A stretch of DNA of 6,165 nucleotides, from positions 1-6,165 of the forward strand of contig JACMKV010000336.1 in the NCBI GenBank assembly GCA_014379915.1, given 5' to 3'. This DNA comes from Burkholderiales bacterium (lineage in GTDB: Bacteria > Pseudomonadota > Gammaproteobacteria > Burkholderiales > JACMKV01). The notes beneath the pieces are model-generated. The model ran no database searches. It was not told the DNA's origin and saw only the letters and a program-made list of their open reading frames with translations. Each line of letters begins with the position of its first letter. The stretch's first letter is position 1. The position numbers were made by a program, and so were the translations under genes. Positions 1 through 5,431 of this stretch are shown piece after piece.

Positions 1-615
1 GAAAAGCTTACCGATGGCAAGGTCAAAGGCAAAACCGGTTCACTGACGGCTTTGCCTATCATCGAAACTCAGGCTGGCGACGTCTCAGCCTTCGTGCCGA
101 CCAACGTGATTTCGATTACGGATGGCCAGATTTTTCTCGAAACCGATCTGTTCAACGCCGGCATCCGCCCGGCCATCAACGCCGGCTTGTCGGTCTCGCG
201 CGTCGGCGGTGCGGCGCAAACCAAAGTCATTAAAAAACTCGGCGGCGGTATTCGCCTGGCACTTGCGCAGTTCCGCGAATTGGCGGCATTTGCCCAGTTC
301 GCGTCCGATCTCGACGAGACCACGCGCAAGCAGTTGGAGCGCGGCCGCATGGTGACCGAGTTGATGAAGCAGTCGCAGTTTTCGACGATGAAAGTTTCTG
401 AAATGGCGGTGACGCTGTTCGCCGTCAACAAAGGCTACCTTGACGATGTCGAAGTTGCGAAGGCGTTGGCATTCGAGGCCGCGTTGCAAGCCTATGTGAA
501 GAGCAAGCACTCACCTTTAGTGAGCAAAATCGAAACCGATAAAGAGCTGAGCGCGGATTCGGAGAAAGAGCTAGCCGAAGCAATTACGCAGTTCAAAGCC
601 AACGCGGTCTATTAA
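1..615 (+). CDS. atpA: F1F0 ATP synthase subunit alpha, C-terminal part (5' end outside window)
   Basis: This is the alpha subunit of the F1 catalytic sector, a membrane-associated complex in which alpha and beta alternate in the hexamer around the gamma shaft. The reading frame is open from base 1, so 204 residues are visible; the family is usually about 510 long, so the nucleotide-binding N-terminal part lies off the left edge. The visible part starts with GSLTALPIIETQAGDVSAF and continues through NVISITDGQIFLE. It then reaches SVSRVGGAAQTK, where visible residue R67 (199-201) matches the arginine that reaches into the beta catalytic site (R376 in E. coli). The remainder is the helical C-terminal domain, ending in FKANAVY. 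The stop is TAA at 613-615, and atpG begins 2 nt later. The internal TTG at 52 is not the start, because the homology runs upstream of it. Identity is very secure. Confidence 0.97.
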   Translation, partial: EKLTDGKVKGKTGSLTALPIIETQAGDVSAFVPTNVISITDGQIFLETDLFNAGIRPAINAGLSVSRVGGAAQTKVIKKLGGGIRLALAQFRELAAFAQFASDLDETTRKQLERGRMVTELMKQSQFSTMKVSEMAVTLFAVNKGYLDDVEVAKALAFEAALQAYVKSKHSPLVSKIETDKELSADSEKELAEAITQFKANAVY

Positions 616-617
616 AG

Positions 618-1502
618 ATGGCTAGCGGCAAAGAAATACGCACCAAGATTCGCAGCGTCCAGAACACGCAAAAAATCACGCGCGCAATGGAAATGGTTGC
701 CGCGAGCAAAATGCGTAAAGCGCAGGAACGCATGCGTGCGGCGCGGCCATACGGCGACAAGATCCGCAATGTTGCCGCCCACATGAGTTTCGCCAATCCC
801 GAATATCGGCATCCGTTTCTGGTCAAGCGAGCAGAAATCAAGCGCGTCGGCATTATCGTTGTGACTTCCGATAAAGGTCTGTGCGGCGGCCTCAATACCA
901 ACGTGCTGCGCTTGGCTTTGAGCAAAATGAAGGAGTGGCAGGCGCAACAGATAGACTTCGAGGTCTGCGCAATCGGCAACAAGGGTTTGGGTTTCATGCA
1001 ACGCTTGCGCGCGAAAGTCGTGTCGCAGATAACCCATCTTGGCGACAGGCCCGAACTCGACAAGCTAATCGGCACGGTCAAGCTGATGCTCGACAAGTAT
1101 TCGGCCGGCGAAATCGATGCGCTTTACATTTTCTACACCGGCTTCATCAACACCATGAAGCAGGAACCGAACATGGAGCAGCTGCTGCCCCTGTCCGGCG
1201 AGCGTCTTGCCGATAATCAGAAGGGCGCGGGTGAAACCCGCAGCGGCTGGGATTACATTTACGAGCCGGATGCGCGTGCCGTGATCGACGGCGTGTTATT
1301 GCGCTATGTCGAGGCGCTGATTTATCAGGCGGTCGCCGAGAACATGGCGTCGGAGCAAAGTGCGCGTATGGTTGCAATGAAGGCGGCTTCGGACAACGCA
1401 GGTAATGTCATCGATGAATTGAAGCTCATCTACAACAAAACCCGTCAGGCTGCGATCACCAAAGAACTTGCCGAGATCGTTGCCGGCGCGGCAGCGGTCT
1501 AG
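618..1502 (+). CDS. atpG: F1F0 ATP synthase subunit gamma
   Basis: This is the rotating central shaft of F1, coupling proton-driven rotation of the c-ring to the catalytic alpha/beta sites. It has 294 residues, close to the usual 285-295. The N-terminal helix carries the family signature IRSVQNTQKITRAMEMVAAS (residues 11-30) followed by KMRKAQERM. The middle alpha/beta domain has VVTSDKGLCGGLN (81-93). The C-terminal helix ends in YNKTRQAAITKELAEIVAG, the part that lies inside the alpha3beta3 ring. The start is ATG at 618, 2 nt after the atpA stop, and no clear Shine-Dalgarno is visible, so translation is probably coupled to atpA. The N-terminus MASGKEIRTKI fits family starts. A longer than minimal gap of 97 nt separates it from atpD. 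Confidence 0.97.
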   Translation: MASGKEIRTKIRSVQNTQKITRAMEMVAASKMRKAQERMRAARPYGDKIRNVAAHMSFANPEYRHPFLVKRAEIKRVGIIVVTSDKGLCGGLNTNVLRLALSKMKEWQAQQIDFEVCAIGNKGLGFMQRLRAKVVSQITHLGDRPELDKLIGTVKLMLDKYSAGEIDALYIFYTGFINTMKQEPNMEQLLPLSGERLADNQKGAGETRSGWDYIYEPDARAVIDGVLLRYVEALIYQAVAENMASEQSARMVAMKAASDNAGNVIDELKLIYNKTRQAAITKELAEIVAGAAAV

Positions 1503-1599
1503 TGTCATCACGTACAAAGCGACTTCGGTAGATCGTGCACTGCTTCGCGTCGACTTAAATGACGGCGGCAACGAAGTTAACTGAAAACCAGGAAACGAC
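1503..1599 (+). other. atpG-atpD intergenic spacer
   Basis: This is a 97-nt untranslated spacer inside the atp operon. I see no convincing promoter, terminator or mobile remnant in it. A 6-bp complementary pair (ACTTCG at 1522-1527, CGAAGT at 1572-1577) is too short and too far apart to mean much. The only clear signal is the atpD ribosome binding site at its end. Confidence 0.6.
1590..1595 (+). promoter_or_regulatory. Ribosome binding site of atpD
   Basis: AGGAAA lies 4-9 nt before the ATG at 1600, with the AGGA core separated from the start by 6 nt. It supports this start codon and gives atpD independent initiation after the 97-nt spacer. Confidence 0.75.
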
Positions 1600-2979
1600 A
1601 TGAGTCAAGGAAAAATAGTCCAAGTGATCGGCGCGGTAGTCGACGTCGATTTTCCGCGCGAAGGCATGCCTAAAGTCTACGACGCCCTCCACATGCCGGA
1701 TCGCAACCTGATCCTCGAAGTCCAGCAGCAGCTTGGCGATGGCGTCGTGCGAACCATCGCGATGGGCACGACTGACGGCTTGCGGCGCGGCATGGAGGTG
1801 ACCGGAACCGGCGCGCCGATCCTGGTGCCGGTCGGTCCGGGGACTTTGGGGCGCATCATGAACGTTTTGGGTGATCCGATCGATGAAGCCGGCCCGGTTA
1901 AGGCTGAAAAAAAGATGTCGATCCACCGCAAAGCGCCTGAATTCGACGAGCTCGCCGCAAGCCAGGACTTGCTCGAAACCGGCATCAAGGTCATCGATAT
2001 GATTTGCCCGTTTGCCAAAGGCGGCAAGATCGGCCTGTTCGGCGGCGCCGGTGTCGGCAAAACCGTGGCCATGCTGGAGCTTATCCGCAACATCGCGATC
2101 GAGCATTCGGGCTCCTCGGTGTTCGCCGGCGTCGGTGAGCGCACGCGCGAAGGCAACGACTTTTATCACGAGATGAAGGATTCCAACGTTCTCGACAAAG
2201 TCGCGTTGGTTTTCGGTCAGATGAACGAGCCTCCCGGCAACCGTCTGCGCGTGGGTTTGACCGGCTTGACCATGGCCGAATATTTCCGCGATGAGGGCCG
2301 CGACGTGTTGCTGTTTATCGACAACATTTATCGCTACACGCTGGCTGGAACCGAAGTCTCCGCACTGCTCGGGCGTATGCCGTCCGCGGTCGGCTATCAA
2401 CCGACGCTGGCCGAGGAAATGGGTCGTCTGCAGGAGCGCATCACGTCGACCAAGAAAGGCTCGATCACCTCGATTCAGGCCGTTTATGTTCCAGCCGACG
2501 ATCTGACCGATCCCTCGCCCGCAACGACGTTTGCTCACCTGGATGCAACCGTCGTGCTGTCGCGCCAAGTCGCAGAACTCGGCATTTATCCGGCGGTCGA
2601 TCCGCTCGATTCGACCTCGCGCCAGCTCGATCCGCTGGTCGTCGGCGAGGAGCATTACAACGTTGCACGGTCGGTGCAAAGCACCTTGCAGCGCTACAAG
2701 GAATTGCGCGACATCATCGCAATTCTGGGGATGGACGAACTCTCCCCCGAAGATAAGCTCGCCGTCGCCCGCGCGCGCAAAATCCAGCGCTTCCTGTCGC
2801 AGCCGTTCTTCGTCGCCGAAGTATTTACCGGCAGTCCGGGTAAATACGTTTCGCTTAAGGACACGCTGGCCGGGTTCAAAGGCATTGTGAACGGCGATTA
2901 CGACAGCTTACCGGAACAAGCTTTCTACATGGTTGGCACGATTGAAGAAGCGGTAGAAAAAGCCAAAAGCCTGCACTAG
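1600..2979 (+). CDS. atpD: F1F0 ATP synthase subunit beta (catalytic)
   Basis: This is the catalytic subunit, making ATP from ADP and phosphate at the alpha/beta interface of F1. It has 459 residues, the normal length. The N-terminal beta-barrel begins GKIVQVIGAVVDVDFP. The Walker A loop GGAGVGKT is at residues 148-155 (K154). GERTREG holds the catalytic glutamate E180 and R181, Walker B LLFIDN ends on D241, and the DELSPED lever motif is at 379-385. No catalytic residue is missing. A good AGGA ribosome binding site supports the start at 1600. The protein ends normally in AKSLH. The stop is TAG at 2977-2979, in which T and A look like host target sequence and G is the first base of the inserted repeat element described below; the ancestral stop is inferred to have been TAA. 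atpC follows, displaced by that element. Confidence 0.98.
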   Translation: MSQGKIVQVIGAVVDVDFPREGMPKVYDALHMPDRNLILEVQQQLGDGVVRTIAMGTTDGLRRGMEVTGTGAPILVPVGPGTLGRIMNVLGDPIDEAGPVKAEKKMSIHRKAPEFDELAASQDLLETGIKVIDMICPFAKGGKIGLFGGAGVGKTVAMLELIRNIAIEHSGSSVFAGVGERTREGNDFYHEMKDSNVLDKVALVFGQMNEPPGNRLRVGLTGLTMAEYFRDEGRDVLLFIDNIYRYTLAGTEVSALLGRMPSAVGYQPTLAEEMGRLQERITSTKKGSITSIQAVYVPADDLTDPSPATTFAHLDATVVLSRQVAELGIYPAVDPLDSTSRQLDPLVVGEEHYNVARSVQSTLQRYKELRDIIAILGMDELSPEDKLAVARARKIQRFLSQPFFVAEVFTGSPGKYVSLKDTLAGFKGIVNGDYDSLPEQAFYMVGTIEEAVEKAKSLH

Positions 2980-3008
2980 GGCCTGTTTACACTAATTCCA
3001 TGCGTGCG
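2977..3008 (+). repeat. Left terminal inverted repeat (with TA)
   Basis: Bases 2977-3001 are exactly complementary to 3223-3247. Continuing to 3008, only two positions differ (3002/3222 and 3005/3219), and both would be G-U pairs in RNA, so the transcript could form 32 continuous pairs. The first three bases, TAG, are the atpD stop codon. Confidence 0.93.
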
Positions 3009-3109
3009 TTACCCCCAGAAAGTTCGCAGGCAAGGCGCGGCGAGGAAGCGATGCTCACTCTGCCTCGCGACGAGCCGCAACGCCGCCTGCGGACTTTCTG
3101 GGGGATAAC
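3008..3109. repeat. Internal hairpin A of the element
   Basis: Arm 3008-3031 (GTTACCCCCAGAAAG...) pairs with 3085-3109 over 24 base pairs, with one G-U pair (3024/3092) and one bulged A (3105). The stretch between the arms can add short pairs, such as GGCG 3034-3037 with CGCC 3081-3084 and GCGAGG 3040-3045 with CCTCGC 3063-3068; these are alternatives rather than one certain fold. No T-run follows the hairpin, so it is not an intrinsic terminator. Confidence 0.85.
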
Positions 3110-3119
3110 CCGAAGGAAC

Positions 3120-3212
3120 GGGGAGAGACGGGCGCATGGCGGCGTTGCAGGCTTCTTGTTTGGAGCGACCAAACGGCGTCGCCCGCGCCTTGCCCTGCAC
3201 CCGTCTCTCCCC
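3120..3212. repeat. Internal hairpin B of the element
   Basis: GGGGAGAGACGGG at 3120-3132 is perfectly complementary to 3200-3212. Further inside, 3138-3144 pairs with 3177-3183 (one G-U), and GTTTGG 3158-3163 pairs with CCAAAC 3169-3174 around a 5-nt loop. Together they make a long imperfect hairpin. A linker of about 10 nt (3110-3119) separates it from hairpin A. Confidence 0.8.
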
Positions 3213-3215
3213 CGC

Positions 3216-3247
3216 CGCGCGTATGGAATTAGTGTAAACAGGCCCTA
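3216..3247 (-). repeat. Right terminal inverted repeat (with TA)
   Basis: This is the complement of the left end. It ends in CAGGCCC followed by TA at 3246-3247. The AGGAG ribosome binding site of atpC starts 3 nt beyond it, so the element stops just short of atpC translation signals. Confidence 0.93.
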
Positions 3248-3249
3248 AC

Positions 3250-3254
3250 AGGAG
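3250..3254 (+). promoter_or_regulatory. Ribosome binding site of atpC
   Basis: AGGAG stands 8 nt before the ATG at 3263 and immediately downstream of the inserted element. It selects this ATG over the in-frame ATG at 3275, and it would have lain 15 nt upstream of atpC's second codon region next to the atpD stop before the insertion. Confidence 0.85.
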
Positions 3255-3262
3255 CGAGTCGA

Positions 3263-3685
3263 ATGGCTGCTACCATGCATGTGGATATCGTCAGCGCCGA
3301 GGAGTCGATCTACTCCGGCACCGCCGAGTTTCTCGTCGCGCCAGCGGAAATGGGCGAAGTCGGTATCTATCCTCGCCATGCGCCGATGATGACGCGAATC
3401 CGTCCCGGCGCTGTCCGATTGAAGAAGCCGGGCGAGACCGAGGAAGAACTGGTTTATGTTTCAGGCGGCTTGCTTGAAGTGCAGCCCGATGTGATTACGA
3501 TACTGGCTGATACGGCAGTTCGCGGCGCAGACCTGGATGAAGCCAAGGCGCTCGAAGCCAAGCAGAAAGCCGAAGCGGCGATGAAAGACCAGTCGTCGAA
3601 GCTCGATTTTGCGCGCGCCCAAGCCGAGCTTGCCCAAGCGATCGCACAACTTGCCGCGATTCGCAAATTGCGCAAGACACGTTGA
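3263..3685 (+). CDS. atpC: F1F0 ATP synthase subunit epsilon
   Basis: This small subunit sits at the base of the gamma shaft, contacts the c-ring and, through its C-terminal helices, can inhibit ATP hydrolysis. It has 140 residues, a normal length. The N-terminal beta-sandwich (about residues 1-87) opens MHVDIVSAEESIYSG and contains GEVGIYPRHAP (31-41) and the typical VYVSGGLLEVQPDVITILADTA region. The C-terminal helical hairpin (about 90-140) is rich in Ala, Lys, Glu and Gln and ends RKLRKTR. The start at 3263 is chosen from the AGGAG 8 nt upstream. It is the last gene of the operon, followed by a terminator. It is separated from atpD by 283 nt because of the inserted element, so its translation may be less tightly tied to atpD than usual. 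Confidence 0.97.
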   Translation: MAATMHVDIVSAEESIYSGTAEFLVAPAEMGEVGIYPRHAPMMTRIRPGAVRLKKPGETEEELVYVSGGLLEVQPDVITILADTAVRGADLDEAKALEAKQKAEAAMKDQSSKLDFARAQAELAQAIAQLAAIRKLRKTR

Positions 3686-3703
3686 TCGCGGGATATCGAG
3701 CAT

Positions 3704-3734
3704 AAAAAGGCGGCCATCAGCCGCCATTTTATTT
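3704..3734. terminator. Bidirectional intrinsic terminator between convergent atpC and rph
   Basis: The stem GGCGGC (3709-3714) pairs with GCCGCC (3720-3725) around the loop CATCA. On the plus strand it is followed by A and then TTTTATTT, about 20-25 nt after the atpC stop. On the minus strand the AAAAA at 3704-3708 reads as TTTTT directly after the stem, about 53 nt after the rph stop. Both operons can therefore end here. The rest of the gap (3686-3777) shows nothing else. Confidence 0.88.
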
Positions 3735-3777
3735 CCCCTAACGCTCTGAAGAACTTAGCTTAAACGGGGCTAGCGAT

Positions 3778-4503
3778 TCAGCCCGTGTTCCAGTCCAGCG
3801 CCGTTTTCTGCAGATCGATCAAGCGCTTGATGCCCGTTTCGGCCAGTCCGAGCATGCTATCGAACGCGGCGCGATCGAACGGTTCTCGTTCTGCCGTTCC
3901 CTGTACTTCGACGAAGCCGCCGCTTCCCGTCATCACGACGTTCATGTCGGTATCGCACCCGGAATCTTCCAGATAATCCAGATCGAGCACCGGTTGGTTT
4001 CGATACATACCTACCGAGACCGCTGCAACATGATCCGTAATCGGCGAAGCCGACAGCAACGGCTTGTTCAGTAGAAAACCGACCGCGTCGTAAAGCGCGA
4101 CAAAAGCGCCCGTGATCGCCGCGGTGCGCGTTCCGCCATCGGCCTGGATGACGTCGCAATCGATCTGGATCGTGCGTTCGCCGAGCCGCTTCAAATCGAT
4201 AATCGAACGCAGGCTGCGGCCGATCAGACGCTGGATTTCCTGGGTGCGGCCGCTTTGCTTGCCCGTGGCTGCTTCGCGCTCCATGCGGCTGCCGGTGGCG
4301 CGCGGCAGCATGCCATACTCTGATGTCAACCAGCCCTGGCCTTTGCCCTTCAAAAACGGAGGAACCCTGTCAAGCACGCTGGCTGTGCAAATCACCCTCG
4401 TATCGCCAAATTCGATCAGCACCGATCCCTCGGCATGACGCGTGTAATGGCGCGTGATCTTTACTTCACGCAGCTGATCGGGGTGGCGACCGCTCGGTCT
4501 CAT
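3778..4503 (-). CDS. rph: Ribonuclease PH
   Basis: This is a phosphate-dependent 3'-5' exoribonuclease that trims tRNA 3' ends and other RNAs in the cytoplasm; the family forms a hexameric ring. It has 241 residues against 238 in E. coli. Visible signatures are MRPSGRHPDQLR, TRHAEGSVLIEFGDT, FLKGKGQGWLTSEYGMLPRAT (continuing to residue 70) and GRTQEIQRLIGRSLR with R86. DCDVIQADGGTRTA carries the phosphate-binding R126, and EDSGCDTDMNVVMT has the conserved acidic pair D180 and D186. Nothing essential is missing. The start ATG (4501-4503 on the minus strand) is fixed by an in-frame TGA directly before it and by the conserved N-terminus. No good Shine-Dalgarno is seen. It lies 13 nt after the phosphatase stop, which suggests coupled expression. 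Confidence 0.97.
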   Translation of the reverse strand: MRPSGRHPDQLREVKITRHYTRHAEGSVLIEFGDTRVICTASVLDRVPPFLKGKGQGWLTSEYGMLPRATGSRMEREAATGKQSGRTQEIQRLIGRSLRSIIDLKRLGERTIQIDCDVIQADGGTRTAAITGAFVALYDAVGFLLNKPLLSASPITDHVAAVSVGMYRNQPVLDLDYLEDSGCDTDMNVVMTGSGGFVEVQGTAEREPFDRAAFDSMLGLAETGIKRLIDLQKTALDWNTG

Positions 4504-4516
4504 TCAGTTTTTCGCG

Positions 4517-5431
4517 CTAGCCGGAATATTTTTTTATCGCTGAATGAATTTCGGCGATCGCGCGCTCGATCTCTTCGTCGCTGATGTCGGGCGCGCCGCC
4601 CAGGCCGCCGGGGCCGGTATCGCCGAACTGCGTCTTTACACTGTCGAGCGGCATGCCCGCGGTCGATACGGTATCCGGATCGCCCGGCGACTTCTGATCG
4701 CCCCAATGCATGCCGACCAGGGTCAGGTTGTCGCCACTGGCGCCCCCGCGAAACTCAGCCTGTTCCATTAGTTGATGGGAGGCGTCGATCAGCGGCGACA
4801 GCGAAATCGTCAGCGCTATTTCATCGTCGGATAGCGGGCCCCACAGGCCGTCGCTGCATAACAACAGAGTATCGCCGCGCCGCAGCCCTGTTCTCTTGGA
4901 AAGCTCGATTTCCGGCGGATACATCCCTCCCAGGCAATTGTAGATTTTATTGCGATCAGGGTGCACGCTCGCGTCTTCGGCGGTAATCGCCCGGGTGTCG
5001 AGCAATTGCTGGACGCGTGAATGGTCACGTGTTTTGGTCAGCAGTGCGGCATCGCGGAAACAATAAAGCCGTGAATCGCCGGCGTGCCCCCAGTAGGCCG
5101 CGCCGTCCTGAACAATACACGCGACACAGGTCGTGCGCGGCGTTTCGAGCAAACCGTGCTTGAGCGCAAAATCGTGAATCGCGTAATGCGAGTCGCTCAG
5201 GCTTTCGTACAGGAAAGCCGAGCAGTCTTTGAGCCGCGGTGTTGCCTGTTGCTGGAACGAATCAGTCAGGTGCTTGACGGCAATCTGCGCCGCGATCTCG
5301 CCGTGCAGGTAACCGCCCAGACCGTCGGCGACGACCATCAGCAGCGCATCATGACTGTATGAGTAGGCCATGCGGTCCTGATTGGTTTTGCGGCCGCCGA
5401 TACGGCTGTTCTGGAAGATCGTGAATTTCAT
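4517..5431 (-). CDS. PP2C/PPM-family protein serine/threonine phosphatase with C-terminal tail
   Basis: This is a metal-dependent phosphoprotein phosphatase, presumably cytoplasmic, and the likely partner of the adjacent kinase. It has 304 residues. The PPM motifs occur in order: RKTNQDR (14-20, D19), VVADGLGGYLHGE (33-45, D36/G37 metal site), GHAGDSRLY (115-123), SRVQQL (138-143), LLLCSDGLWG (189-198, D194) and SGDNLTLV (232-239, D234). All expected metal ligands are present, so it should be active. The catalytic domain ends near residue 244. A linker rich in Gly, Pro and Asp then leads to a charged predicted helix, SDEEIERAIAEIHSAIKKY, of unknown role. Its ATG overlaps the kinase stop as ATGA (5428-5431), pointing to translational coupling. 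No signal peptide or membrane segment is seen. Substrates cannot be told from sequence. Confidence 0.93.
   Translation of the reverse strand: MKFTIFQNSRIGGRKTNQDRMAYSYSHDALLMVVADGLGGYLHGEIAAQIAVKHLTDSFQQQATPRLKDCSAFLYESLSDSHYAIHDFALKHGLLETPRTTCVACIVQDGAAYWGHAGDSRLYCFRDAALLTKTRDHSRVQQLLDTRAITAEDASVHPDRNKIYNCLGGMYPPEIELSKRTGLRRGDTLLLCSDGLWGPLSDDEIALTISLSPLIDASHQLMEQAEFRGGASGDNLTLVGMHWGDQKSPGDPDTVSTAGMPLDSVKTQFGDTGPGGLGGAPDISDEEIERAIAEIHSAIKKYSG

Larger units (their letters stand above)
2979..3245. mobile_element. MITE-like non-coding element with TA target duplication, between atpD and atpC
   Basis: This is a 267-bp element with 23-bp perfect terminal inverted repeats (2979-3001 and 3223-3245, beginning GGGCCTGTTTACAC). 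It is bounded on each side by TA (2977-2978 and 3246-3247), the expected target duplication. No protein is evident inside, and no transposase. Almost the whole interior is self-complementary: an outer stem, hairpin A (3008-3109) and hairpin B (3120-3212). Deleting the element plus one TA joins CAC-TAA to CAGGAGCGAGTCGA-ATG, a normal tight atpD-atpC junction. A TA duplication is known for IS630/Tc1-mariner transposases and for some IS5-family groups; I cannot name the parent family from the ends alone. A CTA duplication is also formally possible and gives the same reconstruction. The structure is seen directly; mobilisation in trans by a transposase is inferred. Confidence 0.9.

Noticed and set aside
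1503..1599. The 97-nt atpG-atpD gap as a second insertion scar
   Set aside because: There are no terminal inverted repeats, target duplications or strong internal structure.
1555..2679. 374-codon open frame antisense to atpD
   Set aside because: It is a shadow of the highly conserved atpD gene on the opposite strand. The His/Arg/Asp-rich translation matches no family.
2985..3008. TTTACA in the element ends as a -35 promoter box firing into or out of the element
   Set aside because: No acceptable -10 box occurs about 17 nt downstream in either orientation at either end.
3008..3109. Hairpin A considered as an attenuator or intrinsic terminator between atpD and atpC
   Set aside because: The stem is strong, but the bases after it (CCGAAGGAACGG) contain no T-run. 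The same holds for hairpin B and the right terminal repeat.
3000..3248. Open frames of about 60-80 codons inside the element, on both strands
   Set aside because: They run through large inverted repeats, have low-complexity Arg/Pro-rich translations, lack a sensible ribosome binding site and resemble no protein I know. Open frames on both strands are expected of GC-rich palindromic sequence.
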